A DNA stretch of 43,007 bases from Chytridium lagenaria (Eukaryota > Chytridiomycota > Chytridiomycetes > Chytridiales > Chytridiaceae), in the NCBI GenBank assembly GCA_025449115.1, contig JAHLKC010000216.1, positions 1 to 43,007 on the forward strand, read 5' to 3'. The notes beneath the pieces are model-generated. The model had not been told where the DNA came from. It made no database searches and was given only the letters and a program-made list of their open reading frames with translations. Both the position numbers and the translations under genes were made by a program. Positions 1 through 13,326 of this stretch are shown one piece after another (positions within the stretch are counted from its first letter, which is position 1; every line of letters starts with the position of its first letter).

Positions 1-238
1 GGAATCTTTATTAAAGTTCCATGTACATGCAAATGTTGATTTCGTAAGCATGAGTTTTTCAAAAACGTCATTATCAACAAGATATTATACGCCATTTGGT
101 TTTCGATATCGATTATTTTTATTTTTGTCTGGCATGGATCTTTTCACGATAATTACCCATCATTCGCCTTTGTCGTCTTCCTCATCATCATCATCATCAT
201 CTTATCATCAATAGAAACCTCCTAATAAAACATCATAT

Positions 239-2055
239 CTAATCCGCATCCACAACTCCACCACCCCCACCTCCACCTCCACCTCCACCCAATCCCTCAT
301 GATCAACCTCCACATGTTCCTTTCCATCATCCACCATTTCCGTATTCCAGGACCCCCATTGACCGAATCTCTCTGTATATTTCTCCATATCCCAGATCTC
401 TCCTCGAACCTGATTAATAAAATCACTGAAAAAAAACAAGAGACGTTTAGCCGAAAAACACAACGCCCAATGCTTACTCTAACGGCAGGTCATTCGGATC
501 TTCACCAAACGGATTTTCGATTTCCAGCGCAATACTTTCAATACCAAGAAACACAAACGCAGCAATAGCGACCACCGGAATAGTAAAAAACCTAACGACC
601 CATTAACAAACACCAAAAAGGGGGGGTATCAAACCCACCCAATCGCCTGCACGAGTTGAAACGGCAACGACATCAAATACAACAACAACACCATTTTCAC
701 ATGAATCTTATAAATCAATGGAACAGGTGTTCCACGAATTCTTTCAAACACCGTCAACGCGTCCGCTAATCCCGCAAGAGCCGTCAAGGAATGCACTTGA
801 CCCTGTGCATCGTAGACGTTGAGTTTGCGACCTCGGTTGATGTAAGCGTTGAGATGCCAGAGAATCTCTAATGGGACTTTGGTGGGACTGAATCTGGGTT
901 TTTTGGAATGAGAGAAAGCGGGGATGTGGGCGAGAAGGTGGAAGAGGTCGGTGTACTTGGGATAACGTTTAATAAATTTAAGAGTGTTATATTTACCTTG
1001 ATCCCTTGCTCACCTCGAAGCAAGTACTATTAAAAAACCATATTAGAATGATTATCAAGATGTTATTACCTTTGTTGCAACCGGGAACGCCAGAATCATA
1101 TGTAAAGCTCCCCTCTTCTCAATAAACGCTCTCGCGTCTTTATCCGTGTGATCGGCCATGGTCTACACCAAAAGTGTTAGAACACGGATTGTATATATTT
1201 CACGAACGTGTAAAACGCGACATAAATTCCTGCAATGAGTTGTGACGGAGGACCATGTTCGTCGACCTTCCCAGTAACGGTCATAAGCGGTATTATTACG
1301 AAAAACAAGCATAAGGGAAACCACTTTACGAAAAAAATTAGATCCATAATACTTTTGCTTTAAGGTTCCCGTCATTACCTAATCCCATAATGGTGATGAG
1401 AAGTGGATTTATCACAAAGAAAAAGTATCTATATTAATGTTAGGAAAAGACGATACGAAGCATTATTCAACAGAAAAACCATCACCTAAAGTAGACAACG
1501 TTAAAAACAAAGTCGATACAAAGTACAACATAAAAGAGAAAACCCATCACCTAAAAGTCGAATGCAACAAAGTCCACATCACAGTCCAACAAGTAATCAA
1601 CAACCACGGTAAAAAATCTTAGGAACCACCGACCCCCTAAACTTCATCAACTGACCCATCCTCACTAAAAAAACAAATTCAGCACAAATCACCAATCCGC
1701 AACGCTTACATTTCGCTTCATTCGACGGCTTTGACGCCAACACAGTGTGTGATTCCATTTTCCTTAGTTTTGTCTTCATCCTATCTAAAACCCCTGTGAC
1801 GCTATGAGGCGTGCCGGGGCTTTTGGCATCTGGGGATGGGATGTTGGCTTTAAGGGAGTTTCGGTGATCAAGGGTGTAGTGGGGGGAGTATTCTTTGGGG
1901 TCTGATGGGAGGGATGGGACGTGGACAATGACGGCTGGGATTGAAGTTTTGGGTGTTGTGGAGTGCATGGTGTTGATGAATGTGAAGGGTATATGCTTGT
2001 TGCAGAGATTGTGCTTTTTTCGCTGTTGTTTCGTACCGACGCGTTTTTGCTGCAT
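239..2055 (-). CDS. Bestrophin-family (UPF0187/RFP-TM) anion channel, seven exons
   Basis: Bestrophin-like membrane protein, a family of pentameric anion (chloride) channels. Exons read on the minus strand: 2055-1551, 1428-1379, 1323-1217, 1162-1070, 1013-639, 591-478 and 425-239, with GT...AG introns of 47-122 nt. Family signatures appear in order: FRGSVVPKI before TM1, FVINPLLITIMGL, then LVFRNNTAYDRYWEGRR with WSS, the basic loop typical of UPF0187. The C-terminal half contains LPFQLVQ, a membrane segment (VVAIAAFVFLGIESI), then EIENPFGEDPNDLPLDDF. The ATG is at 2055 or 1968; the first 100 or so residues are a polar cytosolic tail. The C-terminus ends in a run of about ten glycines (roughly 255-290). 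Two single-base shifts are needed, one at a T6 run near 1606 and one at a GGG near 1003; both are homopolymers, so consensus error is as likely as inactivation. Family assignment is firm; ion selectivity is unknown. Confidence 0.85.
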
Positions 2056-2285
2056 TTGTTGACTTATTTTTGGATTTTGAGCCAATCAAAACATCATGTT
2101 TGGGTGTTCGAGAACAGCTCTGTTGGTACTTGAAAAAGATACCAGTAATTTCACCATTGCTTTCAATAAACAAAAGAGATCTGTATTAAAAAGGTGTCGA
2201 AAAATAAAAAAATAGAACTAGTGTAAATAAAAACACTGAAAACTCTGAGAGAAAAAGGAAGCGGACGAGATATAACTAAATCCTG

Positions 2286-5200
2286 TCACTCATCAACAAC
2301 TTTCATCTTCCCCCGTTCCTCCGCCGCTTTTCTAATCATCTCCATATTCTCCACCCCAGTCGCCTCAACAAGTGCCGCAAAATACCCTCCCGAAATTTCC
2401 AACAACTCCAACGGCGTCCCAACCTCCACAACCCTCCCCGCATCCATCACAACAACCCGATCAAATCCAGCAACCGTATTCAAATCGATGGGCGACAGAC
2501 AAAACCGTCGCACCTTTAAACCATTTCATTCTCAAACTTTCTTGAATGGATGCATCGCCTTTAGCGTCAACAGAGGAGGAGGCTTCGTCTAGAACAAGGA
2601 TACGAGGGTTTCGACAGAGTGAACGAGCGAGAATGAGGAGTTGACGTTGACCCGCGGAAAGATTTAATCCACGTTCTTCAACTTGATGATCGAGGCGTTT
2701 GGGGAGGGACGTGATGTAAGCTTTTAGACCGACGGCATCGAGGGATTCCCAAAGCGTTGCATCGGAGAAGGTGTTCTCAGGGTCGATGTTCGATCGAATC
2801 GTGCCTGAAAGCAGGACAGGATCTTGTGGGATGATTTGCAACCTTCGTCTAATCGTCGCCAAACCCATTTGTGAAAGATCGATTCCGTCTACAGTGATAG
2901 ACCCCGTATGAGGTTCGACGAGTCGAAACAAGGCGGAAAGCAACGTCGACTTTCCACTTCCCGTTCTCCCAACAATCCCGACTCGTTCTCCTGACCGCAA
3001 ACTCAATGAAACGTCTCTGATGACGGGTTCCAGCATGTTATCGTATTTGACGGAAAGGTCGGAAAAGACGATTTCGCCAGTCTTTGGCCAGTCGCTTGGA
3101 GGGGGATCTGTTGGGAGATCGTGAGGGGGTTCACGGGGACGGGGATGTAATCTAGAAGACGTTCGACAGAGACGAACATGGCTTCGATTTGGATGAGGTA
3201 GGTGAGGAAGGAGGCGATCATGCGGGCAAGGGAGTCGCCGATTTGCATGGAGAGGCCGAGGAGGGAGGGGGAGAAGTTTGGGGAGAGGACACCAAAGATT
3301 GAGACAAAGAGGACGATGAACACGGTGAACAACTTTTTGGAAATTTAGAATCATGAAGAAAAGTTTCAGCAAGTAATTTAGGAATAGAGATCGAATAAAC
3401 AATAAAACAGCGAGTCCCACATACTTCAATCCGTACGCTAAGCCACCCACCCATCGCATCTCGTGCAGCGGTAACCGCATTAACTCTATCCATGAGCCTC
3501 CACAACTTTTCGGTCATTCTATCCTCAGCCTTCATTCAGAAAACATAATGAGTTACTAATCCAACCCCTCTTAACTTTCAAGACGAACTCACCTTAAAGG
3601 CTCTAATACACACAACTCCATGCATGCATTCTGACACATGCGCGTTAAGTGGTGACCGTTCCATCACCACAATCCTCTTAATTTCTCTAACCGCGCTTCT
3701 ATAATTTCCAATCACCCCCAATACATGAAGACAAGTCCAAAAAACACGAGGATTACGTAAGGATTTGTGACAACGAGAGATGCCACAGAAGATATCACCA
3801 TGATAAAGGTGACAAACTGAAAAAAATAATGTTAAAACGATTTACAAGAACTTTTACGAACCCCGTTGATTAACGTAATCCAGAAGAAATAGTCGAGCTC
3901 TTCAACATCTCGTGACATGCGATTCAACATTCGACCTACAGGCTATAAACGAAAAGAAATAATCATTAACCTATAATGTTTTGCTAAACAAACTCACCTG
4001 TGAATCAAAAAAGGACATCTTTGCATACAAAAGCCCATCAACAGCTCCATCATGCAACCTATTAGAAGCCCTCACCCCCCCAACGCTATAACCACTCCAA
4101 AAGCCCTATATATATTAAAGCAACTTTGTAAAATTTTTGGTTTACCTAAAACAACACACTCACAACCCCTAAAGTCGCATATCCGGCTTGATATGTTTCT
4201 AAACTCAGCCCCAGTTTCTGTTCACTCCACCACGCCAAGCACAGTTCCCGGGCAACAGACGTACCCATAGCCAGAGCGCTTAAAACACCCAATGCAACCA
4301 AAAATGGTGGTCCACCTGCCATTCGAGTGTAAGAGAGGATGATGTCTAATCCTAGGTTGCCACGTCGACGGTTTTCAGGGGCAATGAGATTATTTTCATC
4401 ATCGTTGTCGGTGGAAGGGTTGTGGAGTCGATGGTAGGAGTGGTGGGTTGGGTGGTATGCATGGGGCGGCTGAGGAGGGAGACGGTCGCGGCAGTAGAGG
4501 AAGGGAATGGAGAGGGGTTAAAGGAGATGGGTTTGGAGGTTTGGAAAGACTTGATCTATCGATGCGCTTTGTTCATTTGCCTACCATAAATAAAAAAAAA
4601 GCATTAATTTATGTTAGATCAATCCAAAAATGATTAGGGATATGATACCACAAAAAATCAAATAAACATACAATAATTGATAGTAACAACAATTATAAGC
4701 ACTGAGAACACAGTCATACCTTCAATGTTTCCAGCACTCTTCTCAACTCGCCCCCTTCCATCTCCATCAACTGCTCAAAGCTCCCTTCCTCCACAAACCC
4801 TCCCCGCATCCATAACAACGACCCAATCCACACTCCTCAAAACCTGCAACTGATGCGTCACCAAAAGCCTCGTCCGTCCTTTCATCAACCCCATCACACA
4901 TTCCTCGAAAACCCATTTCCCCGTTTGCGCATCCAACGCGCCAACGGATCATCCATCACAACAATGCCATCGCCATACGCCGCTCTCGCAAGCGCAACGC
5001 GAGCCTTTTGACCGCCTGAAAGCGTTATACCTTTTTCGCCAATCTGAGTGTCGAGCCCGTGATCCATTGTATCAAGGTCACGGCGGAACCGCAAGCGCGG
5101 AGGGAAGCGTCGAGGCGATCGTCGTTAAGGGGCCGACCAAGTAGAATATTTTGAAGGATCGACGTACTTTGGAGCCAGGGCTGTTGTTGGCAAAGAGATA

Positions 5201-7713
5201 TGTGGGAGCGGACTTGAATTCGGCCAGACAGTAGAGTCATTTCGCCGAGCATTGCGGATATGAGGGAGGATTTCCCGGACCCTTTTTATTTACAAATTAA
5301 CACGTCTTAGTAATATTTATAAACGCGAAAATGGTTAGTATTAGAACTCACCCACAACTCCTACAACAGCCGTAATCGCACCCTTCTTTATCCGTAAATT
5401 TAGATTCCTAAAAATCGGCTCATTTTTTGATTTCGCGTCGTCATTCACATCTGCAGGAACCGATTCCTTCTTTCCCTTTTCCCGCTTTGCACGTGCCGCA
5501 TCCCGTCGATACTTTTCACGCTCATTCATCCTCGGTTTATGATGTTCTTCTTCGAAAACGCCTTCCCATTTTAACGTCGCGTCTTCGATAATGACGTCGA
5601 AGTCTTCGTCATCAGGGTTAGGGGAGGTTTTGGTGACTCTAGTAGGGAGGAGGTTGGTTGAGAAGAAGGGCAGGAGATGTGGTGGAGACGATGGCTCCAC
5701 CTGGGGCGGTCGGGTCTAGACGTTCGGAAGCAGAGAGGAAGGAAAGCAGACGGTGGTAAGCATGATAGCCACTTAGAACACCGCTGTGACCAGACCAACG
5801 TAAAACACGAATGAATTAGTGATTTTTAAAGAAGGGAGGATCACATTTTAAACATAAAAGAAATGATATGCCATCATGAAGAAATAGAACAATAATTCAA
5901 GAGATAAAATGGTTTGAAAATGTCCACTTACACCAGACTCTATACAGTCGATAAAATATGATTTAAAGTGAGATCATTGTAAAAAATGTAAAGCGAGGTA
6001 GAAAGAAAAGACAAGATCCCTTTTCTGACGTATAAATGATGACTTACCGAAGGCAGTCTTTGCAAAGGCATGAAAATATTATCAAAGTAAAAAAGGGCTG
6101 GGAAGACAATAGCCGCGTCGACTTCTCCTCCATTGCTCTCAGAGTATACCAAAAAGGCGGCTGAGAATAGAAAAACAGTTATCAAAGCCCGCTTAATGTA
6201 AAGAAAAAATCTTACCAACTGGCATGATAATTGCAGGCAAAATCGCCAAAACCGCCAATCCTGTGAACGCCACCGCAAACTTCACCAACATCTTCACTTG
6301 TATATTTCTCGCCTCTTTTATCCGTTCCTTAGCTTTACCTTCGCCTGCCTCCAGTTTTAAAGTCTTGATACTGAGCAACACTTCTCGAATAGACTGAATG
6401 CGTTCGTCGTCTGCAAACATGTAGGACTTTGTGAATTTTGACAGTAAAACCGATATTGGCACTAACAGGGCCATTGTGGCAATAATGACGACAGCGGTCG
6501 GCCAGATACTGGTACTGATCAAGTTGACAAGGAAAACGATGGCAAGGGATATGTAGAGGAGGAAGGAACAAAGTTGGTAAATTCGAGAAAAGCGGAAGCC
6601 ACTTCAACAACCTCGACATTTACGGTGGAAACGATTTGGCCCTTTTTTAAAAACAATACTTTAGTCGATTTAAAGAGTATGCATTACCTACCTCTCCGAA
6701 AATCTTTGACGATGCATTCGAAAAGTCTGAACGCTTTACGAAACACAGCACCGCCAAGGATACTCTGCACGCTATGCAGAAAAGACCTCTCAAGCTGTTG
6801 AATAGATCCTTCAGCAAGAGTCTTTATGATAGATATTCCAAACATAAAAAAAGATAAGGCTAATCCGTTCGTTTCGAAAGGTACGCCCTGAATTGTTGCT
6901 GTTGTTCCTGTTGAGGTTTTTCGTTGCAAATAAATTATGATGGCCCGGAGAATAAAAGGCATGTAGAGAGAACAAGCCATTGAAATAAGCGTCAAAAGGA
7001 AGGAGAGGAGAAGGTAGTGGCCGTGGGATCGGATAATGTATGGAAGTAGGGACGGAGGTTTTTCCTGTAACTTCGGGCTGGTAGCTCTTGGAGTATTATT
7101 TTTAACGTTAAAACCGGATGGAGGTGGTGGATGTTGACTCGCACGTTTCAGGTAATTGTCCATTTCCTCATTGAATCCATCAAGGCATTGTGCTAAAGCT
7201 CCACTGCGGTTTTCATGGCTCAACACAGGGATATCCTACAAATGTTTTTTATTTGAATGAGGGGTACAGCTTAGGCTTACCTCAATCTCAAGAGGCCGTT
7301 TAACGGATTTTTTCATCATTTTGTTTAAATAAGAAAGCGTGATGAATGACCATATGGACCCAGCTCTCATGACACCTCTTTGCATAGTGGGACTGGGTCG
7401 TATAGAAGGACGAGTCTGCGGTGTATCTGCTGCTGTGTCTTCTTCCTTTATTGGTGGGATAGAATGAAATGACTTGATGCTTTCGGAAGGCGGACGTTGG
7501 GCGTCATCGCTATCACTCACATAGTCCTCTACCACGACACCTTTTTGATGGTAATTGCAGTCAAGATACTCATGCGAGTTATGTGAGGATGTCGAGTCAT
7601 TTCCTTCCCCTTGATCATATTCAGCAGCGCCAGTTTCGTCTCCGCCGTCATCCTCTGAAGGAGAGTAGTGATCGTGTGCATGGTCCAGTTGTAATGCAGG
7701 TCGTACTCTGTCC
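2286..7713 (-). CDS. ABCC (MRP-like) full transporter, gene A
   Basis: ATP-driven exporter of the ABCC/MRP type (TMD1-NBD1-TMD2-NBD2, no TMD0). Proposed exons: 7713-7281, 7235-6692, 6641-6216, 6160-6048, 5783-5352, 5281-4720, 4579-4164, 4105-3998, 3942-3862, 3816-3593, 3529-3425, 3332-2286. An acidic N-tail precedes KRPLEIEDIP, the usual ABCC entry motif. NBD1 has Walker A VVGSGKSS (split by an intron after the first Gly), Q-loop CQQQPWLQS, signature [14 protein letters not shown], Walker B ending MDDP (Asp in place of Glu, normal for ABCC NBD1) and H-loop VTHQL. NBD2 has [28 protein letters not shown] and SVAHR. About nine single-base shifts are needed (near 6590, 6640, 5660, 5095, 4945, 4810, 3735, 3140 and 2497), so it is either decaying or badly called. 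The exon bearing the ATG was not found; 7713 is a splice acceptor. Substrate unknown (family members export conjugates, drugs or metals). Confidence 0.85.
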
Positions 7714-8322
7714 TACAAAATGAGATGCAGTCAATGTCGTACCTGTTGACAAGTCTCGATGAAAGAAGTTTTTACATTCAGGCTTCAGAGGGCCTCAACC
7801 TGTACTCTCAATTCTACAAAAGCAGTTCATGTACCCACTTTAACGAACCAAACTAATATGGAACGGAAGAGAGAAGGTACAGGCTGATTACAACGTTTTG
7901 TTGCTCTCAGTAAGATGGTCAAAATCTGACACAAATGGATCAAGGAAACATAGCATCATCACCAACATAATCGGCCAAAAATTATCCTCAAATCTGCCTG
8001 TCTCCAAGGCATCTTTAACCAAAAATTCCACCCTCTATATCCCCTCCTTTCTAGAAAGCCTATCAGCGCACAATCACCTTCAGGTTTAATACATAAAATT
8101 TTAGTCACTCTTCTTTAATATTGACCCACATTAAGGCCTACACTTAAAAAAGTCTATCAACCGAAATCGTAAGAAAGCCATATATAAAAGAGTCCTACGC
8201 CACAATACTTCCTACTCGCAAAGAAAAAAAAAAAGTCCTCCCCAAAAATCCGAACCGATACAGCGTAAACGAAAATAAATAAAGCGGGTATTAAAGAAAA
8301 GGGAAAAAAGCCATAACCGAAA
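7714..8322. other. Intergenic region between ABCC gene A and the hydrolase
   Basis: AT-rich stretch holding the 5' leader of gene A and the 3' flank of the hydrolase. A candidate short leader intron of gene A (donor GTACGA, acceptor TTGTAG) ends at 7714, so its first exon should lie within the next 150 bases, but no convincing ATG in a compatible frame was found. Nothing else recognisable. Confidence 0.4.
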
Positions 8323-9533
8323 TCAAGTCACCCGCTCACTCAAGTATTCATGAATAAGATTGAACACAATCTGAGGACTATCTGGAACAACTTCATGTCC
8401 AAATCCCTCCAATTCAATAATACAGGCATTCGGATTGACCGCCTTAAACCGCGGAAACTCTTTGTTGAAATCGCAAATCGTATCTTCAGTACCCTAAAAA
8501 AGTGTTATGAATGACCTAACCATTATATCTCCTAATACCCATATGCAAAGTATTCTATCTCCAAACAACGTCCCATTCTTCTCGTAAAATTGTTCCATCT
8601 TCCTAATCGGACCCACGCGGATGGTGCTAACAAGAGCCCGCATATATCCAGGATGATGAAGCGCAATCGTTTTCGTGACCGCAATAGTATGTTTCTAAAA
8701 ATCCCGTTCAGCCTGTTTCTTTCTCACAACATAAACGAAAAAAAAACAAAACTCACAACTCGATCAGTATCCCTTGTTTCTAGTCGAAACTCTTTCCCCA
8801 GTTGTGAAGCCATGATCTTTCTTCCAACGGTATGCACAATAACATCTCCAAAAATCGGAACGCTCACCAAAACACCCAAAGGCGGCAACCTCTAAAACCA
8901 AAATTAAGGCTCCCAAATAAAAAAAAATCACGCCCTTCCTACCAGCTTCAACCCCGTCGGTGCAATCAAAACAACATTCTTCACCATCTCCGGGTACGTT
9001 GCCGAAAAAACCGTTGCAATCGCTCCACCCAAAGAATAACCAACAACATTCACCCCACCCGTCCACCCAACCTCATCCAGCAATTCCTTCAACTGCTGAA
9101 CATAAAGAAGATGATCATAAGCAACTCCAGGTGCAGCGCTATAACCTCTCCCATAAGTATCATAAAGAAGCACCAGATATCCATGCCCTACAAGTCCCGC
9201 AATGAATTCAGGCATGGCAGCCCAGCAAGCCAACAATCCATGAACCAAGACAATCCTGGGTCCATCTTGAGGACCCTGCATACTGTAATGAGTCTATCGT
9301 GCAGAGGTTAACGGTATCTTAATTCGTTTCACTACTTTGCCGTGTGTGAGATTTGCTTTGAAGGAGGGTTGCCAGAAATCTTCGGGATACGACTCCTTGT
9401 TCTTATCGTCCACAGATGACAGATCATTCATCATGCCGGTTTTGGAGGGCACAAAAACATTGTAAAGGCCTGCGATGGCTCCAGCGGTAGCGGCAACGAC
9501 ACCAGCAACAATGCCCAGTATGGTCAAAGCCAT
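8323..9533 (-). CDS. Membrane-anchored alpha/beta-hydrolase (serine hydrolase)
   Basis: Alpha/beta-hydrolase-fold enzyme with a complete Ser-Asp-His triad. Exons: 9533-9333, 9293-8943, 8891-8757, 8694-8539, 8493-8323; all joins keep frame. The ATG at 9533 is followed by a hydrophobic segment (residues 1-25, rich in Ala/Val/Gly), a signal anchor. THGKVTHY leads to the oxyanion strand VLVHGLLACW; the nucleophile elbow is GYSLGG, the acid is in WGTEDT and the His in FGHEVV, close to the C-terminus as expected. The total of about 290 residues is normal for the fold. Intron 1 is only 39 nt (9294-9332, GTGAAA...ATAG) and contains an in-frame TAG; without splicing the protein would stop at once, and splicing restores the usual HGK-THY junction. 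No frameshift is needed, unlike the neighbours. It sits between two ABCC paralogues on the same strand. Substrate is not predictable; an ester or lipid is likely for the fold. Confidence 0.85.
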
Positions 9534-9984
9534 CTTTATTAAAATTTCCAAGTTTAAAGCAGTGTTTAAGACCCAAAAGGTTTAAAGCAGTGTTTAAAAG
9601 ACCAAAAAGAGAGTGCACAACGGAATTCTACGCTAACTATAATAATCATAATATTTCCTCGTCAAAGTAATTCAACTATTGGATATGTAGCGGAACTGAA
9701 TTCATTAATACAGACCATATAATATTTGTAACAAGGCAACGTTTAAATAAAAAAAATAAACAGAACGCCAGTTTAATATCTTTCAAATTCTAACTTATCG
9801 TAAACACGTACAACACGTACAAATCAATCCCACGTAAAGCAAATAATCCCTCAAATACAATGTTCTCTCTTCCCATTTCCACCAATCCAACAACCCATTT
9901 CCTCCAAGAACCAAACACCAAAACAAATCACCCTCCACCCTCACAACCCCACCCTCCTCTCCCTCCTCTCCGCAACCTCCTCAA
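9534..9984. other. Intergenic region upstream of the hydrolase
   Basis: AT-rich leader of the hydrolase and 3' flank of ABCC gene B. A near-perfect 23-base direct repeat (core GTTTAAAGCAGTG in minus-strand sense reads similarly) occurs at about 9553-9600, within the presumed 5' UTR. No other element recognised. Confidence 0.35.
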
Positions 9985-12511
9985 TCAACGCCGCATTCGC
10001 CGCTCCCCCGCATCCACAAGTTTCCTAAACACCCCTCCCTCAATCCTCAACAACCTGGCAGGGCTATCACACTCCACAACCCTCCCCATCTCCAATACCA
10101 CAACCCGATCAAACCCAGCCACACTACTAATCCGATGCGCAATCGACACAACCGTCGCATCGCGAAACTGCGTGGCAAGCGTCTCCTGAATCAACGTATC
10201 CGCCATCCCATCCACAGAAGACGACGCTTCATCCATCACAAGAATCTTGGGGTTAAAACACATGGCACGTGCAAGCATGATAAGCTGTCTTTGTCCCATG
10301 GATAAATTCCCTCCATTCTCATCAACCATAAATTCAAGTCCTTGTTCTTTTCCAACCACAAAACTCTTCAACCCAACTCTATCCAACGCATCCCACACTG
10401 TAGCGTCATCAAACATCCCCGTGGGATCAACGTTTTCTCTTAAAGGTCCAGCAAACATCACAGGCTCCTGTGGGATAATCTGCATACGTCCCCTCAATGT
10501 TCCAACTCCAACATCCACAATATTCACTCCATCAATCCAAATCCCCCCACTCTCAGCCTCCACCAGTCGAAACAAGGCAGCAAGAAGCGTACTCTTCCCA
10601 CTCCCAGTCCGTCCCACAATAGCAACACTCTCTCCTCCCCGAATCGTCAACGAGACATTCTTCACAACAGCCTCTGACGTTGCATACTTGACATTGAGAT
10701 CCCGGAATTCAATCACTCCTTTGGACGGCCATGAGGTCGCGGGGGGATCGGTGGGAAGAAGCGCGGCGGGTTCTTGGGGGAGGGTGTTGCAGTATTCAAG
10801 GACACGTTCGACCGCCACCATTTCAGCTTCGAGACTCGCCGTGAACATGATGAGGTAGGAGAGTTGTTCAGTGAGGGTTGTAGCGGTGGAGATGGCGAGA
10901 CCCATGAGAGAGGCGGCAAAGGAGGTGGTGAGAACACCAAAGAGCGACACGAATAAGATGATGATACATGAAAAGAACTTTTTTTTTTCATACAAAAAAG
11001 GAGTTAGAAAAACAACCCAACAAACAACAAAAAAACTGTGACGATAATATTCGAAATCACTGAATCTAAAAAATGAACCAATGACTAAAAAAAATATAAA
11101 AATAAACCGCGTTCTTCTTACCTGGATCCGAAAGTTAAGCCAAATCTTGACATTCGCTTGCGCAATCAAAGGTCCATTCGATTTATCAAGCAAATCCCTC
11201 AAAATAACAGCCGCACGTTCCTCAGCCTACAAAACAATATAAAGTCAATCTCAACATCTACAAAAAAAATAAAAATAAAACAAAGTAAAACAAAATACCA
11301 AAAAAAAAAAACCCCATCCCGCTTCTTAAAAACAAAACACAAGAAAGGATCACAAAACCGGGATGAGAACCACAAAAACCAAAAACAAAAAAGCACGCTC
11401 TACCTTAAACGCCCTCAAACACTCCACCCCCCCCAAACACTCTGACACATGCGAATGCAAAGGCGACCTCTCCACCGCCACAATCCGTTTCAACTCCCGA
11501 CTACTATTCCGGTACAACTCCAACAAATAAGAATACGACACAGACAGCACCACAAACAAGACAAGAATGTAGGGCGTCGTGTACGTCAAAGAGACCAGGT
11601 TGGCTATGATCGTGGAGAGCGTGAGGAACTGCGGGGTGGGCGGTTAGGCGGTTAGGCGTTATGATGTCAGACAGAAAAAGGCGTTGTAGAAAAAGGGGAG
11701 CAGGGGGGCGGTTATTATGTTAAACGGGCGGGGGGTTTAAAAAAGGAAAGGAGGAGGGGGAGGGGTGGAGGGCGGTGGTTAAACGCTTCATATGCAAAAC
11801 GGGCGGGGATTGGGGAACAAGGGCCGGTAAGGAATTATCATTCCAACCGCGCGGTTGTTTTAAAAAAACGAAAGGGGACGAAAGGGGCCAACCCTATAGT
11901 TATATGATGGGGCGTCGTATGAAGCCAACTCCACTCAGTAAAACAAAACAGGAAAAGAGAAAGAGAAAAAGAGAGAGAAAGAGAAAGAGAAAGAGAAAGA
12001 GAAAGAGAAAGAGAAATAGAGAGAGAGAGAGAGAGAGATAGAGAGGCGAGAGAGGCGAGAGAGAGAGCAGAGATAGAGACGGAGGAACACACACAACTCA
12101 CCACATTCAAATACAAAATCCCAATACTCTTATCAATCCCCTCCACATCCTTTGACATTCGATTCAAAATCCGACCAACAGGCTTAAAAAAAAAAAAAAA
12201 GGCAAACGCGTTACTCCAATCCCACGTTTGAAAAAAAAAGGTGGGATTTACCTGCGAATCAAAAAAGGACATGGGAGCACGTAATAATCGTTCAAGTGCA
12301 TCATTGTGGAGTTGCTTGCCAGCAAAGAACCCAGCAATGGAGAACGAGAACGAGACGCCGACTGTTGACATATTGAAAAGAAAAAGGGGGTTGTTAAGTA
12401 TGGCTCGCCAATGGAAAAAAAAACACGACAAAACAAAGAAACAGAAAGTCAAAAAAGGGGGAGGTGGATGAATAAAAAGTACGATCCTCCCCATCCACCC
12501 CTTTCCCTAAC

Positions 12512-12543
<32 letters not shown>

Positions 12544-13290
12544 AAACGCCAAAAAAACCGCCAAAAAACCGCCAAACAAAAAAAACGCCAATAAAAAAAA
12601 CAAACGCAAAACACTCACGCATCCCCACAACATTCACCCCGCCAACCCCCAAATACCCCCCCAAATACCCCCCAAAACTCCACCCAAACCTCTCCTCACT
12701 CCACCAAACCAACCACAAATCCCTCACCACAGACGACACCGTCAACACCATCATCACACTCGCAATCCCAACAACTACCGGTACACCTCCAGCACGTTTC
12801 CAATATCCCTTCAACACAGAAAGTCGGAGACCGCCGCGTTGACGATCCTCTTCGGCTATGAGGGTGGGAAGCCGATGTAGGGTTGCAGATGGGGTGGCGG
12901 ATGGGGTTGGCGGTGGAGGCGTGGGGGGCGCGGTGGAGGTGGTGGAGGTGCGTTGGGATGCGGTCGAGGTCTGTTGGTGTAGGTGTTAGTCATGGATATA
13001 TGGATTTCCAATGCGTTCAAGAACAATGGAAGAAATAGATGAACAAGGATGAAAAAGTAATAAACAATAGACACAGATTTTCAAACGCTAGCACGAAACA
13101 AAAACAAATAAAAATATCACAAAGGGTTTCAAACCCCGGGCCACATATCATTCTAAAGAGGAAGATTGGATATGCCATAGCAGAAATACATCGAAAACAC
13201 AAAAAAAGGGAATGCGAAAAAAAAGAAGTTGGGAAAAAGATACAAAAAAAAAAAGAGGGGTGGTTGGGATGAAAAAAAAAAAAAAAAGAA

Positions 13291-13326
<36 letters not shown>

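Noticed and set aside
9294..9296. Reassigned or suppressed TAG codon in the hydrolase
   Set aside because: A 39-nt intron with GT...AG removes it and restores a family-typical junction; other genes use TAG as a stop.
8590..9311. Plus-strand open frames (8590-8895, 8832-9311)
   Set aside because: They are antisense to the hydrolase exons, which carry its catalytic motifs on the minus strand.
11775..12494. Long open frames over the GA-rich tract on both strands
   Set aside because: Produced by the (GAAAGA)n repeat; low complexity, lies in an intron of ABCC gene B.
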